Shown here one piece after another: positions 10,310-21,872 of a stretch of DNA of 64,000 nt. The notes under the pieces are model-generated. The model was not told the DNA's origin and did not search any database. It saw only the letters and a program-made list of their open reading frames with translations. Where the stretch lies: positions 1,426,001-1,490,000 of the forward strand of contig JASVEC010000010.1 of the NCBI GenBank assembly GCA_030770535.1. The letters are read 5' to 3'. Made by a program: the position numbers and the translations under genes. The stretch comes from Batkoa obscura (taxonomy: Eukaryota; Entomophthoromycota; Entomophthoromycetes; Entomophthorales; Batkoaceae). Position 1 is the first letter of the stretch. Each line of letters starts with the position of its first letter.

Positions 10310-13300
10310 GCATATTTTTTTATTCATTTAGTTTGATTAAACAATACCACTAATAAATAAAAGTTGATTGTTTTTAGTTAAATAGAGATTGTATTATATG
10401 TGAAATCATATTTTGATTGCTATAATTATAAAATATAAAATGATTTTAAAATTCTAATAAAGGAGAAATAAAGGGATATTGGGTAAATAGAAATAAAAAC
10501 TTTATTTTTTCCTTATTAAAATGATTTTTAAATCGATTTTTACTTAGGCATTAAATACCGTATCATTTTATTTGCTCCATGCTTATTTCTGGTTTAAACC
10601 ATATAACTAAAATAAAAATCATGCAATTTCTATTAAGCTTGTGGTAAAGTCAAAATGTATTGTATAATTTATAAATCCGTTGATTTAACTTTATTTCAAA
10701 AAGGAGGAAAAATAGCATTTATTTTTACTAAAAAAGATGAATTTAAAAGGGTAAAAAAAGAGGCTATTTTGACTGCAAAATAATCGCTCAAAGGAGACCA
10801 TTGCTACAAGTCATTGGTTAAAATAACACGAAAAAATATATCATGTTGCAAGGCTTATCGTTCCTGTATAGAATACTTTATCTTTGATAAAAATAACTCA
10901 CTTCATAACACTTAAAAATAGAATATCTAATAATTATAGTCTATAATTATTACTATTATTTTATCATTTGATAACGATTCTATTGCTTCCAATCTAATTA
11001 ATTTGCCAACTTTATTTTGCTATAAATAGTTTTAAAAAGCTTAATTTAATTTGGTGCGGGGATAGCTGTCTACTTTTCTAAAATGTCTATACTTGAAATT
11101 TAGGATGTCAAATGGTATATAACATTGTACTGATTGTCTTTGTTCGTATATTGCATTTGAATTCTAATATTATACATTATACATTACACTATATAATTAA
11201 ATAACAATTTTGCTGATTTAACTAAATTAGCCTGCTTTATTCTAGGCAGTTTTTGATAAATTTTATAGAAGCTACGGCCAATAAAAATATGTAAGTAGGA
11301 ATACTATTTGTTCCAAAAATCATGATCTAACTTTAATTAAATCAGCTGCAAGGTAACACCATATTTATTCTTATAAACATTAGTGAATAAAATATTTTTT
11401 ATAACTTATTTAGAAATAGTAATATTTAGAAATTAGCGTAGAAACTTTAAATAGCAAAAACAACAAAAACAATACTATTAGACCTTATTTATTATATATT
11501 CTATTTAGCAGAATAATGGCGACTGTTTATTATTATATTTTATTTTATTTAAATGAACATTTTATTTCTTAATTATTTAACTGTTATTTAAATTTAGTTG
11601 AACTAACTTGTGGTTCTTTATGCTATTTGCTCAGCCTTTTTAAGTGCTGTGTATACAAATTTATCTTTATTTTAGTTATACAAATTTGGAAATAGAACTC
11701 TGAAAAGTGATATAAAATCGTGTAATTTTATGAATACAACTTAAAACGTTTACATCATAGTAACATGATAGAATAGATCCCATTTCCACAGAAGTGACTT
11801 TAAAATCATAGCGATTTGAGCCAATTTTGAACTTTGAGCATGAGTGTAGATAAAATTATTTGGAATTGCTCTTACTTTAAATATCAGGTTAATATATACA
11901 AATAGATTTTGACAGTGTATTTTTTAATTATACATAGACATTGAAGTATTTAAAAAACAATAAAATTTAACTACTAATGAATATGTCATTTACTCCTTTT
12001 ATCCTTTTAAATTGAGATTGGATTAATTTTGTTTTTTGTTTTTTGGATCGAAAATTAAACATTGAAAATTATAAGCTATTATCCGAAAATTACATATAGA
12101 ATGATAGTTTATAAAACCGTGATAGTATTCATTTCAAAGTGAAATTTATTTTGAAAGCATGAAATTGAATAGCAGGTCCATGAGTTACTTTTTACTATAT
12201 TGGGTAGCATCCGTTTCTTATTATAAATTGCAAACTTGTTTTAATAAATAAATAAATAAAATTGTGGATGTTTAAAGTTATCTATAGTAATATTCTTCAA
12301 GTAAGTTTTCAGCGAACTTTTACTTAAATATTTATTTTCCCTGCTTTTTTACTATCTTGAATTTTAGTAGTTAAGTTTACTATTAGTACAAATCATTTAC
12401 TTAATATAAAATATTGTAGCAACATACTCAATTATTTATTCATTATATACTAATTCTAAAATCCAAAATATAACTATTGCTATCATATTAATCTACAGCC
12501 TTAAAGTTAATTTTATACTTTATACCAAATATGTAGAAAATAGTGCTACTGAAAATAAAAACTTAAATTTAAATAGAATTATAAAATTAGACACAAAAGG
12601 AAATCTAAGATTAAACAGGTTTATCATGTGTAAAAAATGGGCAAATAGTCGTAGAAGCGTAAATTTAAGATTTTAAACTCAGATAGTGATTAAAATAAAA
12701 TAAAAATAAGTGTTAGATATATTTAAAAATATCCAATGATTTTAACACAACTAATATAAAAGAGCAGAAGATAATTATTACGGAAATTAAATAATTAACA
12801 ATTAAAAGCTTCATGCTAATTTTAAAAAACTATCTAGTTAAAAGTAGTCTTTATTACTTATTATTTTTGATATGAAAAATTTATTTATCTATATTTAAAT
12901 AAATTGTTATTTTTTTTCCCAAATACTCAAATATTAATCTAAGCGTTAAAACTATTTAATAGTCAGGATATAAAATACATCAAAGCTGATGCATTTTTAA
13001 ATATGACTATCATTTATACTTAAATAGAACAACCATTTTATGCACTCATGCCTCATCCCTAACCACTCTTACCACAGTAAACTCAATTTTTATGTATGCT
13101 ACTTCTTCTAACTCCGAGATCCTTTTACCCTACCATTCTCTGCTCCTATCTTGCTCTTTACAGGATTAAACAACTTACTATTAATAATTGTTTAATATCC
13201 TATTACTAAAACAGTAATGCTATAATAAACTCGACTCGAGAATAAAGCACTATCTCCTCAAGCATCTAACCATGCCTGCTTCTACAATTATCTTGATTTA

Positions 13301-13427
13301 TTAAAATATTTGCCTAGGTTCTAATATATATCACCCTAAATATCCTCCTCAGTTAATATTATATCAATCAAATAAAATCTATATAAAGCTCACTTTTGAA
13401 TTTTTTAAGAATTTTGTAAACATAAAA

Positions 13428-13556
13428 ATGCTTAAGCTAGCTACTCTTTTTACATTTTTACTCACATCTCTTTATAGTACTCTGATACAAGCTAAGAAAT
13501 CAAAGTTTGGTTATTTGCTAAGTGAGCAAAACTTTTATTCATCTAAAAATATATAA
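13428..13556 (+). CDS. Possible small secreted peptide or gene relic, 42 aa
   Basis: The frame starts MLKLATLFTFLLTSLYST and continues LIQAKKSKFGYLLSEQNF, an apparently complete signal peptide with likely cleavage after LIQA followed by a lysine-rich start. It stops after 42 codons; lysine codons continue beyond the stop in another frame. It may be a tiny secreted peptide, a first exon, or a relic of a secreted-protein gene like the CAP gene at 36293, whose mature part also begins with basic and Ser-rich sequence. Not recognised as a family. Confidence 0.25.
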   Translation: MLKLATLFTFLLTSLYSTLIQAKKSKFGYLLSEQNFYSSKNI

Positions 13557-14685
13557 AAAAACAAGTGAAAAAGTAAAAAGAGAAAAGAGTAAGAAGTAGA
13601 ATATAAGGAGAACTAGAAAGACAAATTATATGATTTAGTAAAAAATACTATTAGTTATAAGTTAATCCTTTGAAAATAACTGCATTATTACAAGTACTGC
13701 TAAATCTTGTAAGAAATGTAGAAGGATCCTTTAGTTAAACTTTCTTTTTAGTTTAGTAAAGAATCACCATAAAAAATATACTGTAGTTGGGTTTTTTTTC
13801 AAAGTCTAAACTTAGAGGGTGGTTGTCCTGCTAAATGAAACAATGGTTTGATAAATATTGAGGGGCCATTTAGGAAGAGCTTCAATGCCTTAGATATTTT
13901 AGCTTAATATTACAATAACTTAAAAAATGTCGTTAACCTAAAATATATACCACTCAATAATAAAATGGAATGGGTATTATTATGGCTTTTCCTCTCCAAG
14001 GCAAATCTCCCAAGTATTCTATTAACTAAAACAAAAGTATAAACACTAAAGTTAGTAAACTTTAGGTGCTAGATTATTTGAGGAAGGTTATTTGGAAAAA
14101 CGGCAATGGGATTCAAGGCTTTTTCATCTTTTCAGAAGTGAACAAAGGATATATTAACCGTCTCGTTTTTGTTCTTCATTTTTCTCCATAATTGAATTTG
14201 AAAAGTGGTTATATTAAATGGTAAAGATGAAGGACAGATGGGTTAAATTGAGTTGATATAAAGTTTTTATAAAGGGCCATAAACTTTTAGAGGAGATTAA
14301 AGATCTAACCAGCAACGATATCTTAGACATAGGGTAAATGATTTATTAAATATAGTCAAATAATGATATGGAAATAGGTTGATTTTAAGGGTAATAATGA
14401 TGGGGACTCACCATTATAACATTATGGTATAAGAATTAAATTTATGAAGGATGATGAGATCTAAAATTCAACAATGCAGGCATTTTCCTTGGATGAGTTT
14501 GAATCAAGTAATCATGATTAGAGAAGTAAATCATGTATAGATAAACTTCCTTAGTATGATTGAGAGTTTAAGGCTTAGGCTTATAGATAACGAGAAACTA
14601 ATAAATGGATGGATAGACAGAAATAGTTTACTAATAAATAAGCTATACTCCTTTTTGTAAAAAGCAGGCTGTAGAAATCTATTAA

Positions 14686-14778
14686 GGATATTTTTTTGAC
14701 TTCACCTTTTCCATCTTTCAAGTGCTACTTGAATGGAAAAACTGTTGTAAAATTCTTAAATATAAAAAAATCTCTATA
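14686..14778 (+). mobile_element. MITE copy, degraded ends
   Basis: Core of the GGGGATGT family (GACTTCACCTTTTCCATC, TTTCAAGTGCTACTTGAATG, AAAACTGTTGTAAAATTC) with a poorly kept 5' end. It abuts the next copy head to tail. Confidence 0.65.
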
Positions 14779-14881
14779 CGAGGATGTTTTTTTGGATTCA
14801 TTACTTTTTCTATCTTTCAAGCGCTATTTGAGCGGGAAAATTATTAATGAAATTATTAAACACAAAAGTACATCTCCATAT
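14779..14881 (+). mobile_element. MITE copy adjacent to the previous one
   Basis: Starts GAGGATGTTTTTTTGG and ends ACATCTCCATAT, with the family core TTTCAAGCGCTATTTGAGCG. The two neighbouring copies create a 64-codon open frame that is not a gene. Confidence 0.8.
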
Positions 14882-15628
14882 CTTGATTAGGAGCATTGAA
14901 CTTAGTAAGCAATGAGATGATTTTGTGAGGGTCTAGAAGAAGAGGCTGTCGAATTCAATTATTAAAATATTTAAGATTGAATTCTAATTAATATGATATT
15001 TTAACATTAAGGCCTAGTCTTTTCAAATAAATCGTATATAGCAAAGTAATATAAATTTTCAAAATAAATATTTGAGAAGGATAAAAACTAAAGAATAGTG
15101 GAGAAAAATTAAATAAGAAAACCCTTTCAAAAAGTTAAATAACACTTTAAATGAGTCTTCTGAATACACCTATATAATAGACTAAATATTTAATACAATA
15201 TAGTAAACATTTCAAGAATTCCTTAAACAAAAATAATTTTAACTGGGTTTATGCTAGATGAAAATAATTTAGCTAAACTGAGCATGGAAGTTTAGTCTTT
15301 GACACATTCTGGCTTTTTGGGGCAATATCTGAAATAATTTAAAATGAATACTTTTTATTATCATATAGGAAATTATTTAATGAAATATAATAAACAACAA
15401 ACTACTTAAAACATGACTATAATATCCTAAAAAAAGAAGTATAGAAAATGAATGAATGTTTATCACAAGTCTTGATTCAAAGCACATATAAAACAACAAA
15501 CTTTGAAAATAACGATTTTAATGAGATTATTCTTTAAATTAATGGAATTAGGAATTAAGAAATAAGGATCAAGATGAAAGGGCAAAAGTGTAGAAGGAAA
15601 AAGACAAAATTGATTGGTTTATAGACTA

Positions 15629-16945
15629 CTATGACCATTCAAAGTACGTTTTTGACTTTTTGGCTGGTGAACTATCATAACTTTCATTTCGACTATGATT
15701 ATGAGCTAGACTATGATTATCTGAGTTAAAGTGGGGTGCATATTCGGTTTTAGGATCTATCTCTATCTCATCGCTATCCACATCAATATTATACCAATCT
15801 TTTGGTATATTTTGAAGTTGGATAGAAGGTGTAATTTCCGCTCTTTTGAGTACTTCCATGACTTGTTGGATTGTATCATTAATATCTTTTTTTGTATTCA
15901 AATTGGCTATATTCTCATTTGCTTTAATTTCTAAATTAGCTTTCCATCCATCTGTCCCAATAAAAGAATTCTCTGGTAACATATCCTCCAATTCAACACC
16001 CAATGCTACCCCAGTTTCTAATGTCCAAGTTCTAGCTACATTTTGGGTAGTATAGCCACCTCCACCAAGTACAACTAAAGGTAAATTAAATGATTTGATA
16101 TAATTTAGACATTGTGAATGTCCTTTATTGGACAAGTTAAACCCACCAAGTCGATCACCTGCAACTGAATCAGCTCCCATTTGTAATACAATTACCTCAG
16201 GATTATATCGATTTATACATTCAAAAACAATTTTATTAAAAATTGTTTCATAATCTTGATCATTAATACCTCTTTTCAAAGGAACATTAATTGAATAATT
16301 TGTTCCAATTCCACTTCCACTTTCTTTAGTTTCTCCAGTAGCTGGGAAAAAGTCTCCATATTGATGAAAAGATAGAGTCATAACTCGATTACTTTCATAA
16401 AAGAACTGCTCAACACCATCACCATGATGAACATCAATATCAATATATAATACACGTTGATGATATCTCAAAAGATCAATAATACATGCTACAATATCAT
16501 TAGCAAAGCAAAAACCAGATGCACTTGCCTTTTTAGCATGATGCATACCACCTGCCCAATTGATACAGATATCTGAAGTACCTTGGTTAATATTTTTAGC
16601 ACAAAGTAAACTTCCTCCAACTGTACTTGACATGTAGTCATATACACCTTTAAATAATGGACAGTCTTCATCTAAACTATGTGTCCTTTTATTTGTATTA
16701 TAATTTTTATTTATGGTGGATGGCGTAAAATTGCGAATATAGTCAATGTATTCTGGAGAGTGAATAGCCTTCAGTTGGTTTTCAGTTGCTTTATCATAAA
16801 TAAACACACTTAAAGAGTCAAATAAATTATAGTTTTTGACAAGCTCATGGGTCATATCAACACGAACAGGCTCCATAGGATGACATGGAGAGAAATAATA
16901 AGATTGTTCGCCAGGTGCATAAAAATAGCCAACATTACGACCCAT
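15629..16945 (-). CDS. RPD3: Class I histone deacetylase (Rpd3/Hos2 type), copy 1
   Basis: Removes acetyl groups from histone lysines, normally in Sin3-type or Set3-type repressor complexes in the nucleus. Single exon, 438 residues. Class I marks: EQSYYFSPCHPMEPVR near the start; WAGGMHHAKK (catalytic His pair, about residues 130-139); ASGFCFANDIV; YIDIDVHHGDGVEQFF (zinc-binding Asp and His, about 167-182); SFHQYGDFFPATGE; VLQMGADSVAGDRLGGFN (second zinc Asp); and GGGGYTTQNVARTW with the catalytic Tyr. All active-site residues expected for an active enzyme appear present. The C-tail is acidic then Ser/His-rich and ends KKSKTYFEWS. Whether it is the Rpd3 or Hos2 subtype is not settled. An identical second copy lies at 33665 in opposite orientation. 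Confidence 0.95.
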   Translation of the reverse strand: MGRNVGYFYAPGEQSYYFSPCHPMEPVRVDMTHELVKNYNLFDSLSVFIYDKATENQLKAIHSPEYIDYIRNFTPSTINKNYNTNKRTHSLDEDCPLFKGVYDYMSSTVGGSLLCAKNINQGTSDICINWAGGMHHAKKASASGFCFANDIVACIIDLLRYHQRVLYIDIDVHHGDGVEQFFYESNRVMTLSFHQYGDFFPATGETKESGSGIGTNYSINVPLKRGINDQDYETIFNKIVFECINRYNPEVIVLQMGADSVAGDRLGGFNLSNKGHSQCLNYIKSFNLPLVVLGGGGYTTQNVARTWTLETGVALGVELEDMLPENSFIGTDGWKANLEIKANENIANLNTKKDINDTIQQVMEVLKRAEITPSIQLQNIPKDWYNIDVDSDEIEIDPKTEYAPHFNSDNHSLAHNHSRNESYDSSPAKKSKTYFEWS

Positions 16946-17005
16946 ATTGTTTAATGATTAAGTGATCAAAAAATGAATGGTTGGATCTTAAAAATTTCCA
17001 GTTCA

Positions 17006-17188
17006 TTACTTTTGAATTCCATGACTTAGAAATTTTGCACAGTAATAAATTGGAAAATGATAGTTATTCTTTGCAGAAACTATTCTAATAAATCCGATTT
17101 TTAAAATATTGCAGTTTGCTGGTAATATTAATTTTTTACTTTCAGCCAATAGTTTTTTAATGAATATTAGAAATGAAGATTTTCTCAT
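17006..17188 (-). CDS. 60-codon upstream ORF of HDAC copy 1
   Basis: Lies on the HDAC strand and ends 60 bp before its ATG. It is basic (MRKSSFLIFIKKLLAESKK at the start) with KIGFIRIVSAKNNYHFP in the middle. It is identical in the second HDAC copy, but the whole repeat is identical, so this is not evidence of selection. It could be an upstream ORF in the HDAC leader, a small separate gene (a basic mitochondrial-type N-terminus is conceivable), or chance. Function unknown. Confidence 0.3.
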   Translation of the reverse strand: MRKSSFLIFIKKLLAESKKLILPANCNILKIGFIRIVSAKNNYHFPIYYCAKFLSHGIQK

Positions 17189-17979
17189 GTAAAAGTATTT
17201 ATTATTAAAGTGCTAAATCTATATATTATTATATTCATTATCTTAATAATTGCAGTAAGACTTTATCAAACACTAAGCATTATTATATAAGTAGAATTGA
17301 ATATAGATTTAATAATATTTTTAAAGTAAAATAGTAGCATTTAAATCTAATATTTCTAAAGTGTTACTGTTACAATTAATTTGTTTCATTAAATTTACCT
17401 CAATTTCTTTTTTTAGTTTAATACTTTTATCATATTTTGTATATTTGCTATTCTTCTAAAATGATTATACAGGACTTTTAATTCCTTAGCAGTATATTTG
17501 ATATTTATAACACACTATACTGCTATACTAAGCAATGTAGTTCAAAATGTGGCACAGTTATAATATTCAAATTTTATAAACTTGCAAAACTTAGTATATC
17601 TTAATTTGAGGTTTACCCCACTTATTGCTCCTTTTCAAATATTTTTTTGTAAAAGATTAAGTGATATTTTATTTATTGTGTTTTATCAAACTTAGAACAC
17701 TATTATTATTATTATTATATCCTTACTGAATGTTAGATATCAATTGATTAAATCAATTAAACTGATAAATTATGGGAATCTATTTATTAAAATAGTTACT
17801 TTAAGCGGTACGATTTTTATCACTGTTATTGTTATCATTTTCGGAAATTTCTATGATTTATATGAAAGCATCCATCTATATATATTTACTTTGAAATAGA
17901 CATATCTGTAGTAGTTGGGATTTTTTTAACTTATATAATGGATATTCTAATCGGCGAGAATAAGTAAACACCACCTAAG

Positions 17980-18066
17980 TTGTTCATTTGGTCTAGAGGT
18001 TAAGATACAGACCAACACCTTGCAATTTATACACGTTTAGATTAGTAACCAATCTAAGATCATATA
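17980..18066 (+). other. tRNA-like relic (A-box present, fold lost)
   Basis: TTTGGTCTAGAGGTTAAGAT fits the A-box and D-arm of Glu/Gln/His-type tRNAs (TGGTCTAGNGGTTANGAT). The anticodon arm does not pair and no GGTTCGANTCC B-box follows, so it is not a working tRNA. It may be a decayed tRNA or a SINE head. Confidence 0.25.
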
Positions 18067-18109
18067 AGTTAATAAAGGTAATAAATCGTTGTTGTTTTCT
18101 TTCTAAAGT

Positions 18110-18216
18110 ATATATGAGTATTTTTTTTGATTTCATCACTTTTTCATCTTTTAAGGATTATTTGAGTGGAAAAATTGTTAGTAAAATTCTTGAGCAAAAA
18201 AATATATCCTCATATA
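18110..18216 (+). mobile_element. MITE copy, GGATTATTTGAG subtype
   Basis: TATATGAGTATTTTTTTTGA to ATATATCCTCATATA with the core TTTTAAGGATTATTTGAGTG instead of the usual AAGCGCTATTTGAGCG. It shares this core with the copy at 20406. Confidence 0.8.
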
Positions 18217-20405
18217 CTGAAACGAAGTTAATACCAATATTTTTATATAAAGAAGGGATTTAACACGTAAAATCCAAAGGATTATCATCATAGAAATCTA
18301 ATACCTAATAAATATTTAAAAATTAATCCCTGAGTCACTTGAATATGCCTTACCAACGTATGGGAGTCTAAATTTTTTTAGCAGATAATACAAGGAATGG
18401 ATTCAATAGAACGTTTTGTGAATTTCAGAAATTCCTTTCAAAGGAGCTCATGTATATCCAGCACTGGACTAAATTCCATCAAAAATAGCATGAAAATCTT
18501 AGGGAATAAATGGAGAAAAAACAATATATTTCATAAATCCTAGTTTCCCATAGAGTGAAATTTTTATGTTTGAGTACTTTTATGAAATTCAGTAGTCTTA
18601 AATAATCAAACTTGAAGTATAGAAGGGTCAACCATAAAAACTGTTTAAATTATTCATTTTTACACTCACATTTCTTAAATTCTTAAAACAGCTCTAGAGG
18701 TCCCAGGCGGTTTTTTGAAATTTATAAAATCATTGCTCTTTAGTTTAAAACATATGCAGATATAGTAACTTATGCCATTTCGATCTATATCATTTATTCT
18801 TAAATTACTCCTTTAGTATATAGATTGATATCCATATTAGTACCTTATAACTTGAGCAGATTTGTATACAGCAATTGATCTAATTATATGTTTATTTTTC
18901 ATTCTATTGGTCAATATGCAATACAGTATCTTATAGGATAAGATATAATACAAGCTATTAGTAATAATGATTTGCAGGATTTCCACTCATCACTGCTCTT
19001 TAAAATAAAAAATCTGAACAAATTAGTTATTTTCTGTTTCTCTTGGAAGGCATGGCCGCTAAGTATTTTATTAACTAAAATGAGACGATTAAATACTAGA
19101 TGTTGTGACCATTAGGAACTACACCATTAATGCTTGCCTTATGGAAGCATAGGAAGAGGATCCAAACTCATCTTATCTTTTGCAAATTGAGAAAGACGAA
19201 ATAGTTCCACTTCAACTCCCACTTTGATAATAATTCTTATTATATGTGGTGAGCAGTGGGATTGAAAGGTAAGAATGAGGGGGTAGGATGATTAAATTGT
19301 AAGCTAACAAAGGTTTTGTGTAGATTGTTAATCTAAATTTATTTTGACAATAATTCTCTAAAAGTAAACAAAATTTAAAAAATCGTGAGGTAAGTTTTTA
19401 TGAATAAAGCAAAAAATGATGACTTTATATAATTTAATGTTTTGTTTTGTTCATTTTTATTTACATTTAAATATCAAAAAGTTTTGTATCAGCTTGCTGA
19501 GATTTTCTTTAGAGATGCAGTATATCGAAGATCAATCGTCACTGTCCCTTCCATAATATCTATTAAACTAATATGCCAATAACAAGCTACATATAAAGAA
19601 ATAAGTGAGGAAAAGTGAAAGACATAAATAGAATTCAAAAAATCGCCTTTATAGAAACTTGAAGTCTAAAAAAACTTTTAATAGATCTATTTTTAGTCAC
19701 CTGATTATGACTTTTATTGGTAGAAATATGCTAAATTCTTTTATCAGGTAATGACATTTAAGAAAAAGAAATTGGTTATGGTATTAGAATAAAGTGAGTA
19801 AAAGATCGAAGTTTTTTGATAAAGGATTATTTTGTCATAAAGTAAAATTAATAGGATGTTAACATAATTTAAAGTAATATATTGCGTTTTATTTAAATAG
19901 AATGATTAAAGCTAAAGTTAATGTTAAGGTTAGGGCTGGTCAATCTAATTTCATCTTTTAATTTATTTAGCGTTTTCTTTGAACATTCATTTTCTTTGCT
20001 TTACTAAGGTAAATTTTAGGCTTTTTTAAGCTATTCACTTACTCACCTTACTCCAATACCGTAATCAAGAAATTTAAGGAGGGATGGATCTTAAAGCTCT
20101 GAGCTTAAAACACAAAGAGCTATGTATACGCCCATATCTCTTGACTGGGATCTTTTAAGGACTATAAATATATAGCTTTGAAATTATATTTCTTTATAGC
20201 TTGTAGATTTTACTATGAAGTAAAATTAATATTTTAAAGTTATATCATTTTTTGTAATTTGGTTATCTAGTTTAAAATAAGGGGCTTATTATTTTTAAAT
20301 AATAGATTCACTTTGAAAAAGCAGTAATAGGGAATTCAATATTTAATAGTGCTATAAAATAAAACAAAATAAAACAAAATAAACTAATGTGTGACTGTTT
20401 TTAGC

Positions 20406-20512
20406 ATATGGGGATGTTTTTTTGACTTCATCACTTTTTCCATCTCTTAAGGATTATTTGAGTGGAAAAGCTGTTAGTAAAATTTTTAAATACAGAAATA
20501 CATCCTCATATA
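20406..20512 (+). mobile_element. MITE copy, GGATTATTTGAG subtype
   Basis: Ends ATATGGGGATGT and ACATCCTCATAT. The core TCTTAAGGATTATTTGAGTG matches the copy at 18110. Confidence 0.85.
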
Positions 20513-20563
20513 CCATCACAAATAAATATTATATAACATGTTTTAAAATCTATTAATTTTATT

Positions 20564-20670
20564 AATATATGGGGATGTTTTTTTGATTTCATTACTTTTC
20601 CATTTTTTAAACGCTATCTGAGTGGAAAGATTGTTAGTAAAATTCTTAAAAAAACACATCCCCATATATT
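20564..20670 (+). mobile_element. MITE copy with perfect 15-bp ends
   Basis: AATATATGGGGATGT at the left and its exact reverse complement at the right make this the best-preserved ends in the window. It lies about 105 bp past the stop codon of the membrane-protein gene and may sit in its 3' region. Confidence 0.88.
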
Positions 20671-20776
20671 ACAATCCAGTTTATTTTTGATTTACTTTGA
20701 ATTCATAGTGTTTGTTTTACAACTAAAAATAAAAAAACGAATCTCTAATATCTTTTAATGAAATCGAGCATAAACT

Positions 20777-21872
20777 TTATTTAGATTCTTCCTCATCATC
20801 ACTTTCAGCTAAAGCTTCATAGACAGTAATCTTTTCTTCTTTATCTTCAGTTACGACTGGAATATATTTTGGTAAATCAAATTCTGGTTTTTCAGAATAA
20901 ACTGGAAGGTCTTCATTAGCTACTTGTTCATATTCCTGGGTATAATTACGACGATAATAAATATAACCAAACACTGGTACATAAATTAACATAGAAACTA
21001 ATAATCCACCAAGTGCTCCATAACAGATATATGTAAGTAATTCTAATAAATCAATTCCATTATATCTATATTTCATCGATTGGGGTTTACTATGTTTATG
21101 ATGATGTCCTATAAAATAATTTAAAACATGTTAAAAAACAGTTATTATATATTTTACCATGATGATGTCCACCTCTCTTAGTATCCTTTGAAGAAAGGGT
21201 ATCTGAAATTTGACGAACTAAAGTACCATCTTGATAAAGGTCTAAAACATGTTCTACAAATTCTTCTTGTTGAATTTGTTTACCATTTAGTTCTAATATC
21301 TTTTCTTTAATAGTAATATGACGACCTAATATTGGTGAACTGGACATCTTTGTTTCATCAATGATGGCAAAATCTTCCACACTTGAAGCTAATGAAATAC
21401 TTAATATTCCTTCATCAAATTGAGATGTTACAATTTTAGTTTGCCAGTCTGAAAGTCCTGCTTGCACATAGGTGGCATTAATTGTAGTAATGACACTTTC
21501 TCCTAATGGCGCTGCTTTTTTGCCATTAAGTAAAAGCTAATTTATAAAGTTGGTAATTATTAATAAATCAAAAATTAAAAAGTGAATTACCATATCATCT
21601 TCAACTTCAAAGTTAAGGTTAACAGAGTATAAACGTTCAGCTAAAACCTCTCCATTTTTATTAGAGATTTCATCAATACGTTTAACATTAACAATGAAGT
21701 TATTGACATTGCTTGGGTCACTGGAAAGTTTAACAGAAGTTTTACTTTTATCAGTGAATGGCGAAGCTAAATATTTAAAAATTAGAAATTAAATCTAAAG
21801 AAACTAATCTATCAAAGTACCTGCAATCAACGAAGTAAATAATACACTTAAAGTTGGATAAATAAATTTCAT
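20777..21872 (-). CDS. Type I membrane protein of the secretory pathway, unknown family
   Basis: Four exons (21872-21821, 21766-21591, 21536-21158, 21108-20777) give about 312 residues. A signal peptide (MKFIYPTLSVLFTSLIA) is followed by a luminal region of about 205 residues with one NAT glycosylation sequon, a His cluster (GGHHHGHHHKH), one membrane span (YICYGALGGLLVSMLIYVPV) and a 60-residue acidic cytosolic tail ending DDEEESK. The tail has YxxL-like and acidic motifs typical of ER/Golgi sorting signals. The luminal part looks beta-rich and, together with the single span, recalls ER/Golgi cargo or oligosaccharyltransferase/translocon accessory subunits, but no family was recognised. Introns are 48-54 bp. 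Confidence 0.8.

Larger units (their letters stand above)
10310..15621. other. 5.3-kb decayed spacer
   Basis: The longest gene-poor stretch before the HDAC. It holds a possible small secreted-peptide frame at 13428, a degraded repeat near 13981-14120 that recurs near 19036 and 31810, and two adjacent MITE copies at 14686-14881. Nothing else coding was recognised. The last several hundred bases should contain the 3' region of the left HDAC copy. Confidence 0.5.
15622..17446 (-). repeat. Left arm of the 1,825-bp HDAC inverted repeat
   Basis: Reverse complement of 33164-34988. The arms have exactly equal length. In both ends and several internal stretches compared by eye, only one difference was found (position 17416 against 33194), and the encoded proteins are identical. 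The arm runs from 7 bp after the HDAC stop codon to about 500 bp before its start. Beyond the arms the sequence diverges. Confidence 0.95.
17447..20776. other. Spacer between left HDAC arm and membrane-protein gene
   Basis: No gene recognised in about 3.3 kb. It contains a tRNA-like relic near 17980-18060, MITE copies at 18110, 20406 and 20564, and a degraded repeat around 19036-19250 that resembles the stretch near 13981. Confidence 0.5.

Noticed and set aside
14696-14890. 64-codon open frame
   Set aside because: It consists of two adjacent MITE copies and has no protein-like features.
17980-18066. Functional tRNA
   Set aside because: The A-box fits, but the anticodon stem does not pair and there is no B-box.
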